A DNA stretch of 64,000 nucleotides from Nymphaea colorata (taxonomy: Eukaryota > Streptophyta > Magnoliopsida > Nymphaeales > Nymphaeaceae): NCBI RefSeq assembly GCF_008831285.2, contig NC_045139.1:30909706-30973705 (forward strand), written 5' to 3'. This document shows positions 24,416 through 36,685 of this stretch, piece after piece; position 1 is the first letter of the stretch, and every line of letters begins with the position of its first letter. Both the position numbers and the translations under genes were made by a program. The notes below the pieces were generated by a model. The model had not been told where the DNA came from and searched no databases. It was given only the letters and a program-made list of their open reading frames with translations.

Positions 24416-24536
24416 GGATGGAAGTGCCAAGATGTTCAATATGGTGCAAGTGAACCTGAAAATTTCAAAAGAAACTGGCGGAATTTTGAAGGAAACCAAT
24501 AAGACAATGACTATTTCTAAAAAAATGAGTACAGTA
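24416..24536 (+). pseudogene. Exon-like island of unknown gene, copy 2
   Basis: Duplicate of 18,113-18,233. Acceptor-like ...CATCACAG, then an open frame (DGSAKMFNMVQVNLKISKET and about 20 more codons), then a consensus donor GTAAGT after ATGAGTACA. Two other frames are open over part of the stretch, so the frame choice rests on the silent-site bias between the copies. Product unknown. Confidence 0.35.
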
Positions 24537-25398
24537 AGTGTCGGTGGCCGACAATAATGACGAAGGTCAAAGAAAGCTTTCCTCCCTTCTCACACTGCCG
24601 GGCTTCTTTGAACATGTGCTTCTTACTTCTTCTTATACCACATTCATATATACATGTGCTTCTATTAATTATCTACATAAAACTCTTCTCCCTATCTCTC
24701 TCTCCTAGAAAAATATACATGCGTTTCTATTAATGATTTACATAATAAAACTCTTATTTTCTCTCTCACTAAGTGATGGGTAGTGCAACCGGTGAAACTA
24801 TGGTTGTCATTATCGTGGGTAAGTGAACCGATTATTATTGTGTCCCTCCTCCCATTGTGCCACATGAGGGTGTTTTAAAATTCATGAAGAAGAATGAAGA
24901 ATATGTCACAATGAAAATCCGATAAAATAGAAGAGAATCAATATGCAAGCATTTTTGTTGCATAAAACTTGAAGGGTTGCGTTTGATTTTCCACGGATCT
25001 CAGGTATAAGGGAATCCGAGATCAATGATAGCTAAAGTCTACAGTTTTCACAAACTGTAAATTTCAGCATGAACCTCCGCCGTACATCTCAAATCCATAC
25101 TACATAGTAAAAACACATGGGAGGTTCGACACTGGGCGGGGAAGGGTTGGATCAGCAAACCACAGATCTCAGGTCCAATCTTAAGATTTTAGCATAGAGG
25201 GAAATTGTTTTTAAAAAGTATGCATTTGAATTCATGTTAGATAAACCAACTTTGGTAATGGGCATATCCAATTTGGACTTGATCAACGACATCCCTATTC
25301 ATCAGTATTGCTCCAAAAGGAGTTGTTTGGCACCCATAACAGATTGTTACTGTATCAAAATTTAGGCAGATTCATGAAACTATCTTACCGGAGTTTTT

Positions 25399-25683
25399 GA
25401 ATCTGCTTCATTTTTTGGGGTAGTTTCTATGAACGGCAACAATTTGCTATCGGTGCCAACTTTGTGGCTATGACCCCCAACTTGCTTATAGAACCAAAAA
25501 AAAAAAGTTTCTCAGGCAATAAGAATTTTTTGTTCGATGGTGAATCTGCTTCATTTTTTGGGGTAGTTTATATGAACGGCAACAATTTGCTATCGGTGCC
25601 AACTTTGTGGCTATGACCCCCAACTTGCTTATAGAACAAAAAAAAAACAGTTTCTCACGCAATAAGAATTTTTTGTTCGATGG
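25399..25683. repeat. 143-bp tandem duplication
   Basis: Two adjacent copies begin GAATCTGCTTCATTTTTTGG at 25,399 and 25,542. The paralogous sites near 19,275 and 50,170 have one copy each, so the duplication arose in the A2 unit only. The two copies differ at only a few bases. Confidence 0.9.
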
Positions 25684-26196
25684 CTGCAGCTTAAGATATT
25701 CCTTGCCCCATTTGATGTACGAGTAAAATTTTGAACGGTAAAATTATCATGGAAAAAAATCTATGGGAAAAAGTCAGACCTCCCCAGGCCCGACCTTTTT
25801 TCAAGGTAAAATTGCCTTGATTGATTGAATTTGACAGGATAATTTTTTATATGTTTGATTTGAGTATGAACAGCCGTACAAAAAGGTTAAGTTTCCCTCA
25901 TTATACAGTACAATCTCTATGCACCAAACGGGGCCTTAGAGACCACTTATGTACTCACATAAAAAGAAATGTTTTCCCAATATAGGTGACCTTGTAAGAT
26001 CTTAATGTGAAATGATTTTAAAAGATTTCTAAGACATATTTATGGACAGAAAAGGTTATTCTCATTTAAAAGTTGGGTCATGTGTGGGGTTAAAACGTCA
26101 CACACTAAAGCCAAATTAGATTTGCTTGAGTTACAGAAGGAAATGCAAGATGCATGGAATCAACAAAAACAGATGATTATTTCAATTTCTTCCAAG

Positions 26197-26204
26197 TATA
26201 AATA
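26197..26204 (+). promoter_or_regulatory. TATA box of A2
   Basis: TATAAATA, 77 bp upstream of the A2 ATG, in a block conserved with A1 and A6. An ACGTCA (TGACGT) bZIP-type motif lies about 100 bp further upstream at about 26,095. The spacing suits initiation about 30 bp downstream and a short 5' leader. Confidence 0.65.
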
Positions 26205-26280
26205 GGTGCTCATGGTGAAGGCTATGACACGCATTCTCGAGGTTGAAAAGGCAACGAGTTCCATACGTTGATTTTTAACC

Positions 26281-28897
26281 ATGGAGATATCAGAGGAAGC
26301 GTTGTTTACGGTTCATTTGATCCCAAAGCTTCAGAGGATCAATAGGCCTTTTGATAACAGGATTCAAGAATATGTTGATGTATACGATTTTGGTCTTCAG
26401 GACATAATAAGTATAAGCTCTCTCTCTCACATATTTGGAAGCTTCTTAACTTCAACATGGCGTAGTTTTATGTATTCTTTTGTACCAACAATAGTTAATT
26501 TAGGAGTTTCTTTGTTGGTCCAGCTCCAGACCTACCAAACGTTCATGTGGTTTGATTTTCTAGCTTATTCAAATCCAGACCACTTTTGCCACTAGGATCT
26601 GAACTATATTTTCAAAATTTTATAGTAGCCAACTTATGTTTTTCAAAAAAATTCATAAGTTAAATCATTTTTAAAAAAAATATGATCAACACTTTTATTC
26701 CTAAAATCTCAGGGGGCAAGGGCCCTCCCAACTTCTCACCCGGCTCCTATATGTCCATTCATGTATTAATAGGGAAATGGAAAAACATGTACATAAAGGG
26801 TCATGTTAAAAGGGAAATAGCACAGCTGGTTGGGCCTGCGGCGAGTAGAAACACTAATTCTTAGTTCTATTCAGCACCTGAGTCACGTGTGGGTATGTGT
26901 GGGCAATTGTCCACAGTCTATTAAAATTTTCATATTTATATTATCGGTGACACTATGCTTTTGCTTATTTATATATAAAATGCCGCTCAAATATATGGCG
27001 AGTGCCCCTCGGCAAAATATTTAGCCACGCCAAAACAAGCATAGGATCTATGAGTGAGATTACTAGTCTCAGAGTTTTGTAATACCACACGAGTGACTAA
27101 ATCACGGCCTAGAGACAATTTTCCTCTAGTCACAAATAGTCTCAAGAAAAAATTTTCTTCATATGTATTCACGTGATATTGATTTGGAATAATGCCTTCT
27201 AGGACTTTGCCACTAACATTTTTTCCCCTTTTTTTTTGGGCCATTTGTTACAGAGAATGTTAACATGCGAACACCTTCTTACTTCCTTCTAAAGAAGACC
27301 CAAAAAAGAAGTAACAACGACGGGTATTGGGTATTATGTGGTGGAGAAGAGAGAGTGCTGTCCGCAAAAAATGAAGTAATTGGAAGAAAGACAAAGTTCC
27401 AATACTGTGTTGGGCAAATGAAAAATGCCTCAAAATCAGTTGCTACTGGCTGGTTCCTCACTGAATATTGTCTTGACAAAGATTTTGGAGCTCAAAAAAA
27501 CATACCAAAAAATTCAGTGAGTACTAAAACACATCTATATTTTCTGTCCATATTATTTGTGTGTGCACACACACACACACACACATATTACCTAAGTGCA
27601 TTTACATGAACTGTTATATTAGGCTGATGCCCATGTATGTATAAAGTTACAAAAAAAAATTGCAAATTTCGATTCTACATGGTATTCTCGTGTGTGCATC
27701 TTCATTATAGTTTTTTTTTCTTACATTTGAAGGTTGAATTCATCATAAAATAACATATGATTTGATTGAAACAATAACCAACTAAGAGTTCCTCAAAGCA
27801 ATCATTTATTTAGATTTTGATCAATTACCGTAACTTAGTTGTCCCTACGAGATTGGTGTAACCGCTTGGGGTGGGGGGTAGCCAGTTTTCATTTTGATTG
27901 TCAAGGCCGTGCTGCAAAGAAAGGGTTGTCGATATGCAAGTTGAAGTGTAGTAGAAGTAGCACCCTGAGACTCCAAAAGCAAACCCTATAACTTTGGGGG
28001 ACAGGAGATTGGGTGGAAGCTTCGGCTCTGTACTTGGCTGCACCCCTCCCTTGCTGGCCAGAAATTACGGTAACCTATGTTTCCATTAAGATTGGAACCA
28101 TTCTTATCCTACCTGTTTTAGATATTGTAAATGTGCATGTAAACCACAATAAGAATATAAGGAGGCATTTGATTGCCTTCCATCTATTCTGATCTAAGGT
28201 TTTTAAGAATTGTATCAATAGACTCTCCCTCTAAGTCCTTTTCTCAGTTCAAAACTCAAAATGAAGATTTCAAATAGGGTTTTACATTCTGACCTAAAAT
28301 TCTTGGTTTGATGAACTATGAATTTGGTGTAGAATTAGTGGTATATGAACGAAATCTTGTCAAATAACCCACAAATCTATAGCAGTCAAAATCAGCTATG
28401 AACTGAATACTTGTTCGTGGCCCTTATAAAATTAATATACAAGTGATAATCTAACTGGTATTCGATGTAGCCTGCCCAAATATTACTGCTACTTCTGGAA
28501 AAGAGATTTAGCATACTTCAAGTCTTCAACTGTTTAATGTAATTTTTTACGTGCTTAAACTGGAATGTGAGCTTTTATGAGAAGTGGCCCATACAATTCC
28601 ATAAAATTCATTTATTTACATACTAGTTGACTGCAACTATTAAATTATTATATATTGGTTAATGACAATCAGCTACTTATTAATACCTTAGCCAAAAATT
28701 TCTAGCTATGCACTCAAGTAGTAGTTTGCCAATTTAACTGGAAAAGAATAGTAGAATGCAGCAAAAATTGTTTTTTTCCTTTTGGTTGAACTTTGTTGAA
28801 GTAATGTTACTTGGAATTGCTCAATGAACAGGAAGAGGACATCATCTGCAAAGTACAGTTTGTGGGCAGTTGGGGGGAGAGTTCTTCAGCATCCTAA
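26281..28897 (+). CDS. Mini NAC-domain-like protein A2, 3 exons, 152 aa
   Basis: Exon 1 26,281-26,410, exon 2 27,254-27,516, exon 3 28,832-28,897. Splice phases are 1 then 0, as in all copies. Subdomain landmarks are HLIPKLQR (12-19), DVYDFGLQD (33-41), SYFLLKK (52-58), GYWVLCGG (67-74), KFQYCVGQ (91-98), ATGWFLTEYCLDKDFG from 107, and EEDIICKVQF (132 on). The order matches NAC subdomains B-E, while the canonical WKATG motif is WVLCG. It stops at a TAA (28,895-28,897) 27 bp before an in-frame TGA that aligns with the stop of class B, so the C-terminus is shortened. A good TATA box and intact splice sites make this one of the best candidates for an expressed copy. From exon 2 through intron 2 it is almost identical to A1. 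It may encode a dominant-negative or dimerising NAC partner, which is inference only. Confidence 0.75.
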
Positions 28898-29143
28898 ATT
28901 GCATCGGGCCAACAAGCTTCATGATGGAAGTAAAAGAAGCAAGTTTTATGACCGAGTCAGAGCTGAAGAATGGGTTCTCGCTAGTTCCCTCCCATTTAGA
29001 ACCATGTATTCAAAACACTGTTGGAGTGGTTGTAGCTTGTATAAGGGGGAAGACTTAGTTTTATTACAACGGATGTATTCAACCTAAAGAGTGGAATTCT
29101 TCATTAAAAGGCTAGTTCTGAATCTTTGATGTGTGAGTATGTG

Positions 29144-29146
<3 letters not shown>

Positions 29147-29226
<80 letters not shown>
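29147..29226. repeat. (CT)n(TA)n compound microsatellite 3' of A2
   Basis: CT array (about 29,147-29,190) joined to a TA array (about 29,191-29,226), the A2 counterpart of the array after A1 but longer. Confidence 0.95.
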
Positions 29227-29228
<2 letters not shown>

Positions 29229-29580
29229 TGGGATTTCCTCCGACCTCTCACAGATGCCGCCACGCATCGGGGCAGTGTGTTTAGTCAGGGCCACCTGAAG
29301 CATAGTGACGGAGTTGCATATGGGCTGGTGTGAACCCTTCAATGTTTCTTTATTTTGACATTAAGATCTTCAAATATTTTCCATGTTATATGGATCAGAA
29401 AACCTGTGAATGGGTGCTCTTCCAGAAAATTTTTCTGGCTCTGCCATTGGGTATCAAGCCGCTGCAATTGAACGGAAGGCGGGATGGCTGGAGGATTTCA
29501 CCTCTCTGTGTGTGTGTGTATGTATGTGTGTTTGTGTGTGCTTGTGTAAGCATCTATCTATATGTACTGTAGAGCTAATA

Positions 29581-29735
29581 ACGACACCAGAGATGTTCAC
29601 GTCATACGGCGAGTTGTTCATGCCACTGTTTGTTTTGACCGAACAAGAACTTCCTAGATCTAGACATTCGACGCCAAAGTCTGCTTTCTTCACTGGCATT
29701 AGCTTGGAGGTCAGTAATTCCTCTTTCACGTTCAC
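29581..29735 (+). pseudogene. Exon-like island upstream of B3, unknown protein
   Basis: A frame reading YGELFMPLFVLTEQ, then HSTPKSAFFTGISLE, is open here and in the duplicate at 54,233-54,360. Differences between the copies include silent ones (TTG/CTA, CCT/CCA, TCT/TCG) as well as replacements. No family is recognised, and the minus strand is also open in this copy. It lies 270-430 bp before the B3 TATA box, so it may be a relic of an older gene or element. Confidence 0.3.
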
Positions 29736-30004
29736 AGGTTCCAGAAACTGCAACAGTGTCTATCGACAATCACTGACGTAAGATGTCAAAGTGTAAATGA
29801 TTTAATAAGATTTTTTGGAGATATTTATGGATAGAAAAGATGAATACCATCTGCAACAATTCTAATGGATATGTAATGAAAAAAAGGTTAATTTAGTAAA
29901 GAAAGGATTTCCTCCAACCAAATTAGAGTTGCTTGAGTTATGGAAGGAAATGCTAGATGTATAGAAGCAATAGAGAAGAAGCCCATTTCAACCCTTTTTC
30001 TAAG

Positions 30005-30012
30005 TATAAATA
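30005..30012 (+). promoter_or_regulatory. TATA box of B3
   Basis: TATAAATA, 79 bp before the B3 ATG, in the context AAGTATAAATAAGTGCTGA. It corresponds to the AAGTATAAATAGGTGCTCA of class A. Confidence 0.65.
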
Positions 30013-30083
30013 AGTGCTGATGGTGAAGACTATAACACTCAGTGTGGAGGTTAGAAAGACAACGAGTTGCATAGACTTTAACC

Positions 30084-32207
30084 ATGGAAACATCAGACGA
30101 GGGGTTGATCATTTTCCATTTGGTTCCGAAGTATCAGAAACCCAATGCTGTTATTGATTCGTATGTTCACGATGCTGATATCTACAGTTTCAGTTTTCAG
30201 GACCTAAAAGGTATAGGCTCTCTCTCTCTCTCTCTCTCTTTTGGAACCTTTTAACTTCAATTTGGCGAAGTTTTATGTACTCTTTTGTCAGCAAGATAGC
30301 CGTTAATAGCCTGGTTTTGATTCTGTTACTAGTTTGAATCCATGCCAATCTTTAGTTTTACCACTATGAAGCGCAGAGCTAAGAATCTTTTTTCTTGGGG
30401 ATCTAAACTATAGCTTCAAAATTTGAACTATATTTTTCAAAATTTTCTAAGGGATTTTTTTTTTCAGAAAATTATAATCAACACCCTTTTCCTAAGATCT
30501 CAGAGGGCCCTGGCCGCAGCCAACCCCTGGCTCCTCCCCTGCACGTCCATTTATATACTAATGGGGAAACTGAAAATTGTGTACGAAAGGTTGTGATGGG
30601 TATAGATCTCAAATAAATCGGATTCAAATAGGATATACCTTTAATTATATCTGCTTTCAGATATTCACATATTCACATTCGAAGAACCCCAAACAAAAAA
30701 AAAAGTCATATCTAAATCTGATTTCAATTTTACATTCATCCCTGAATCCAAATTCAAATTTTGAACTGAATTTAGCCGATGTTTAATTCAAAATATAAAA
30801 ACCATTTCACATAGGATAGCTAATCCAATCTGAACTTAGTCGGATATATATATATTTTTCATCGCATTTTTTTTCTAAACAGTTGGTTGGATTTATTGAC
30901 ATCCCTAAGACGAAGGTACAGTTTATCAGGCCACCAACTAGGAGAATGCTAAATCATCAGTTCCATTCTCCAGACATCAGCATCTCAATAAAGCACAAAC
31001 AGGCTCTAGGAGTGAGGATACTAGATTTGAAGATTTGTGATACCCAAATGAGTGGTTAACTCTTATTTGAGAGACAATTTTCCCGAGTTACAAACGGTCT
31101 AAAGAAAAGCTTTCCCTCATATATATTTACATAACATAGATTTGGAATAACGCCTTCAAGGGTTATGTCGCTATATATACGTTTTTGGGCCATCTTTTAC
31201 AGAGAAAGTTGACGCGCGAGAAGATTCGTACTACATTACAAAAAAGAACCAAAAAAGAAGTAACGGCAAAGGCTTTTGGAAATCATGCGGTGAAAAGGAA
31301 GCAGTGATGCCTTATGCAGAAGGTAAAGCACTTGGAACCAAGGAGAAGTTCCAATACTGCCATGGCAACGTCAATGATGCCAAAAATGTAACTGCCACAG
31401 GCTGGTTCCTCACCGAATATTGTCTTGATAAGAACTATGGAGCTCTACATGGCATTCCAAAGGATTCAGTAAGCACCAAAACACATTCTTATTTGCTGCC
31501 CATATGTATATTTTTTTTGTCTGCGCTCATATTTCCTATGTGCATTTGTATCAAATGTTATTATCGGGCCATGCCCGCGTAAGCATAAAGTCATAAAAGA
31601 TTATATTCGCATAATGTGATTCCACATTGTATGCTCTTGTTTGCATCTTCATTATAAATATTTTGAAATTTTGATGTTGAGTTCATCATAATATATGATT
31701 TGATTGAAGTAATGTGCAACTAAGAGACGTTCCAGAAAGAATGATTGATCTATATTTTGGCCAATTAAATTAGCTTAGTTATGCATATGTTTTTATTAAG
31801 ATTAGAACTATTTTTATAGTGTCTATTTAAAGTACATTCGCATGTAAACCACTGGTAGAACATAAGGAGACGTTTGATAGCCTTTCATGATTTCATCTAC
31901 TGTGATCTAAGATCCTCAGGAATTGTATTAATCGAATCTCCCTCTGACTAGAAATCCTTAGCTTCGGGAACCATGAATTTAGTGTAGAATTATTGCCATA
32001 TGAGCGATGTCTTGTCAAATAAAACCCATAGGTTTAAAATCTAAAGTTTGACTGTTACTTTTTTTGTTATTAAAACCTTGTTGAAGTTAATGAGACTTGG
32101 AATTGTACAATGAACAGGCAGATTATGTAGTTTGCAAGGTCAAATTTGAGGACAACTGGGCACCCAGTTCTTCAACATCTTCAGTTCCGGCACAACCAGC
32201 TTCATGA
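30084..32207 (+). CDS. Mini NAC-domain-like protein B3, 3 exons, 160 aa
   Basis: Exon 1 30,084-30,210 (donor GTATAGG), exon 2 31,203-31,468 (donor GTAAGC), exon 3 32,118-32,207. Protein landmarks are FHLVPKYQK (11-19), DIYSFSFQDLK (33-43), DSYYITKKNQKRSNG (50-64), GFWKSCGEKEAV (66-77), KFQYCHGN, ATGWFLTEYCL, and ADYVVCKVKF (132-141), ending in a Ser/Pro-rich tail SSSTSSVPAQPAS. Class B keeps the WK pair of the NAC WKATG core (WKSCG), unlike classes A and C, and is the longest version, probably nearest the ancestral length. It is followed by a GT-rich array and precedes the 33-37 kb spacer. All splice sites fit consensus and no frame break is seen. Confidence 0.75.
30601..30907. mobile_element. 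Degraded hAT-type MITE in intron 1 of B3
   Basis: The right end TTGACATCCCTA (to 30,907) is intact and the body has the GATTC/AAATC-rich composition of the element at 17,126-17,531. The left end is decayed (TATAGATCTCAA). Counterparts sit at 48,534-48,955 and about 55,342-55,705, so it was in the ancestral class B intron. Confidence 0.65.
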
Positions 32208-32444
32208 TGGAAGTAAAAGAAGCAAGTTCTATGATCGAGTCAGAGCAGAAGAGTGGTGCTTGCTAGTTTCTTCCCGTGTAGAACCATGTATTCCGAGCAC
32301 TGATAGGTTTTCACCAGCTTTAGAATTTGTGGTTAGAGCATTGTTAATTAAAGATGGAAAGCTTATTTTTATTACAATAAATGTACTCAACCTAAATAGT
32401 GGAACTCTTCATGTAATAAAGCAGGTTTTTTGTTCTTATGTATG

Positions 32445-32448
<4 letters not shown>

Positions 32449-32487
<39 letters not shown>
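32449..32487. repeat. (GT)n microsatellite 3' of B3
   Basis: About 19 GT repeats, followed by imperfect GT-rich sequence to about 32,517. It is absent from the B7 counterpart, which breaks off and joins the spacer near 57,180. Confidence 0.95.
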
Positions 32488-32488
<1 letters not shown>

Positions 32489-34583
32489 ATATGTGTCGTG
32501 TGTGCGTGTGTGTGTTGATGTAGGGAAATTAGGATCTGTGGGCTGTCAAATGTTGTAGATGGCTAAATATTTAAAAATAATGGTTAAGTGCACCTTAAAC
32601 CATAACTAAAAACGCTATAAACTGTGGCTATACCATAAACTGTTGTTAATGCTTCAGTTACATAGTTTTTTCTAGTTACAGTTTTTAAATATTTTATTAT
32701 ACGGCAAGGTCGAACTATAATCTACTAGATGCCGGATGAGTTAAAACTTCGGTTTATATTGCATTGCTAAAAGCACCGAAAACTAATGCTGACGCCCTAC
32801 TGTTTTTTAACATCGATTTTTAATTTTTAGTCATCCTGCATATTTAAATCATCATATATGTAGGTATAAATGGCGGTTTGAAACTAATCAAGTGAAAAGA
32901 TTGGATGCATGATTGAGTTGACTGAATCTCGACGTATATATGGGTTAAATAAAATTTATTTGCCAATTAAAACAAACTTTTGATTATTATTTGACGCGAA
33001 AACAAGATTTCATAAGTCATCAATTTTTTAAATGCTTCAAAAATCACCTTTTACATTAGCAAATATCTTATAACCTAAAAGATGTTGATTTCCTATTTAT
33101 TATGTATTTCACATAGAACACACAGTTAAGTTATGATTAGCAAGATTTTTGAATGACAAGAAAGTAAAACGAATATCACAGCATCAAGTAGTTTGACAAC
33201 TTCTGTAGTGGCAAATATTATTCTTAAACTTATATCACTGTGCATATCCCTCTAAATCTGAGGTAAAAGATAAAGTAAGAAAGAAAGAGAGGTTGAAAAT
33301 TCTGAAGAGGTAGAAGTGAACTTGTGCAATGACCTTTCACTTTAATATGTTGTCTTATCATTTATTTAAGATACTATAGTATTCAATCTTCTCATCTTGT
33401 TAAACCCAATCCTAAGGGGCTACTTGGCATGAAGAACACGGTGTGAGTGTCCTACGAATGTGTCACACAAATATTGGAAGAAATTAATGGAACACTTTTT
33501 CTAAGTAGTCTATGAATATCGTTCAATATTTGGGGAAGATTTCATTCACATGATGTTTCTCAAGCCAAACAACCCCTAAATTACTAATCTTAAGGTGTAG
33601 AAAATGAACATAAAAAACAAAAAACCAAGTGAGCTGAGAGAAAAAGGACGTGAAAACGATTCAAGAAGAGGGTTTGCAAAGTAAGTCCCAAAATGGACGT
33701 TGTTGACATGAAAAATTTGACATTTGCTGGTGCAGAAATGATTGTTTCTAAGATGGATTAGAGATTGGGATCTGACCTACCCATGCAATGTTCGGCTGTT
33801 TTTAGTGACTTTACCTAAGGTAACCAAACCAATGACTAAACTATGTCTTTCCGCTGTTTAAGAAATTAATATTGTCCTATACCTATTAAAATAGATGATT
33901 AAAATAAATCAACCCTAGATTTTAATTGAAATACATGTTGTCCCATGCTTGGTCACGATTCCCATAATAGGCTTACATGTACAATAGTAGCCAACAAGTA
34001 AGTTATATACATTGCTACAATGTATCAAATTATCTACAAAGGTAAGAATAGTGAAAACTGATGGAAAACTACTTGAGATTTTATGAAGTAAACTTTTCTC
34101 ATCTTGCATTCAAGTCATCTATGCACCAAAGTAGGGCAAAAACTTCAAGCGTTGTTTGGGGCATCTTCTGTAGCAAAAAACTGTTGCACACGTGCTTTCT
34201 AAAGCTAAAAAGTACTTAATATGACACGGCATTTGACATCAATGCATTAAAGAAAAGCAATTAAACACAGGTATGAGAAACGAATGTGCATATAGTGTTG
34301 ATTCACTCTCTTAAAATAAGAGGATTCACTGAACATGAAGAAAGATGAGAGCTAAAGCCGAAAGGAACAGTTTTTTAAGATTATGATATGGTAAAAAGTC
34401 GTGTGCCCATTTGAAAATTTCTTTATTTCCTTGAGAATCAAAGTGGAATATCATGCATGCACCTATCTGATAAGTTCAAAAACAAGGATGAACCTCACTG
34501 AACTGTAACACCAAAAGCTAAACATTTGAACTAGATTAGTCATATACATTCTTAACCTTGCATTTACATACTGAGCTGAAGTC

Positions 34584-35469
34584 TTAACATAGCACTTGCA
34601 TAAACTGGTGCACAGTATTGAAAATTTGGTAACTTAGATGAATAACCAACTCGTATATAGCTTGCAAATCCTGCAAATTAAACAACTGAAACTTGAGAGA
34701 TATAGCGGTGGAATTCTTTACCAGACAAAGGGCGTTGATTACCCCTAGGTCTGTTGATCGGCACACTAAAGCGAATGCCAAACGGGCAAACCTGAAAATA
34801 ATGGAAAAAGGAATGAAGAAGAAGCATCAGAAGAATAAACAATTTGACTTAGACTCCATTAAGTTAAATGACATACTTCTGAGGCCACACAAAACCAACC
34901 AACGTTCCTGATGAAAGAATTCCCACCAGCAAGCACCAAAAGAATGTTTAGAAGGCCACAAGCTATAAGAAAACCAGTTACATATTTCACTCACTGTTTC
35001 ACAAACTTAAAGAAAAGGGAAAACAACAATACGGCCAACATCCATCTAATAGTTATGTTGATTGCTAATACACACAATGAACCAAATCATGGACAAAAAC
35101 AGGGAGCTTCCAGCGCTCATTTTTTCCAAGATTCCGTTGATTCACATCGAAAACCCTAATCTTACCATGGTTTTACTCGTTTTCTGACTTCTATGCGGAT
35201 TCTCCACATACCGATTTGGAAGAAAGCTTCAAATCCATAAAACTTACACGTAAACCAGTTGTGGTGAATGCCGCCGGAGAATGTTGGAGGGGAAGCGAGG
35301 GCAAGTGCAAAGAGAGAGAGAGCAGAGAGACCATGATGTTGCTAGAGGGAGGAAACACGCGCAGGGAAGAAACTGCGTCCGTGGCTGCCGCCGGAAGAGG
35401 AGTATCGCCGAATGCCACTGTTGAATGAAGAGAAATGCCGCCTTTCGAGTGGGAAGGAGGTGGAGGCAC
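34584..35469 (-). other. Putative minus-strand gene of unknown function, copy 1
   Basis: On the minus strand a CT-rich leader-like region contains an ATG at about 35,335 starting MVSLLSLSL, then a GTAAGT donor-like site after CTGGTTTACGT. A box reading TTAGGGTTTTCG lies further on (about 35,150). An exon-like stretch (about 34,660-34,790) follows an acceptor-like ATTATTTTCAG and reads RLAFALVCRSTDLGVINALC, then LVKNSTAISLKFQLF. In the duplicate this frame stays open and about half of the differences fall on third positions. I recognise no family and cannot join the pieces into a proven transcript. Confidence 0.3.
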
Positions 35470-36685
35470 GAGATACCTTTATTGGCGTGAAAAGGAAACG
35501 TCAGAAAAGGTCTTTATTGATGTCACAGAACGTCTATTAAGCGCACCTTTCTGTCCTCATTTAACTCTTGGTCAAACCGTGGATAAAGGCCAACATTTAC
35601 TGACTTACAAGAAACAACGTTGATGATGAGGGATCCACAGCGTAATCTTTACTGACGCTAGTTAAAGACAATCAGTAATGATCGAAACATTTATGGGGAT
35701 GACTCGCTCAGTCGCTCTTCACAAGTGAAAAAGGAAACATAGTGCAACAGCCATTAGTTTTGCTGATTTTCTCAGTAAACGTCCAAGGCCCGTCTGGTTT
35801 TGAGGCAATAAGTTATAGGTTTTTAAAGGACAAAACTATAAAAATTACAAAAATAATCATAAGGCCCCAATGCAAACATGGGCGGAGGGAGAGGGGGGGC
35901 CACCTTGGCGATGGCTCCATTGAAAACAAAAATTACATTGAAAAAATTTAAAAATTTCAGTTGTTTAATATATTTTTAGATTCAGATTCTATTTAGCTCT
36001 ATCTGAATTCGAGATTGAACTGTTTGGCTTACTCCTGGAGCTCCACCTCTAAATGCACAAACAAACATTGTCTGAGTGGGCAACTGCCCACACACATAGG
36101 CCACACCTGAATCTGCCTCATTACTATTTCTTATTTTTTTTTAGTAGGGATTCACCTTTTCTGTTGTTTTGTCTTCAAAACCAATGAATGTTTGGATATG
36201 AGAAAATTGACCTTTGACTAACGCAAAAAAAATCCTCAACTCCAATCGACAGTTGGATCTGAATTCTCATATTGAATTGATCTGGTGTGTCTGGGTTCAA
36301 TCAACCACAAAATTGAGACATTGACAATTTCAGTCCCGAACTCTCGTGACATCTACAAAAGAAAAGCACCAATATGCAAATTGAAGTATATAAGAGCGTC
36401 ACTCTAAAATACCATAAAGCAGCTCTTGACCCTTGGAAGATTTTTGGTTGAGGGGTGGAGACAGCTTTGGCCTTCACTCGAGATGTGAGAATAACTTTTA
36501 GCTCACCCGAAATAACAAATAAAAAACCTAAAGTTCTGAAAAATAAAAGGTTAAATCAGGTAACTTTTTTGAGTTATTTGTTAGACAAACATAAGAGCTG
36601 CCTAACTTGGACCTTACATTTGTAATCGGCATTGCCACTATACCTTGTACGACAATTGCATTTTGGCAATAATGAAAAAGGGGCT

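Larger units (their letters stand above)
22962..29250 (+). repeat. 6.2-kb tandem duplication, copy 2 (contains A2)
   Basis: Direct repeat of the segment at about 16,735-22,905. It starts within about 60 bp of the end of copy 1 at a CTCCTTTTACTTAA stretch. It carries its own changes, such as the 143-bp internal duplication at 25,399-25,683. Confidence 0.85.

Noticed and set aside
32410-32520. Cys-Val-rich frame after B3
   Set aside because: Translation of the (GT)n array downstream of exon 3.
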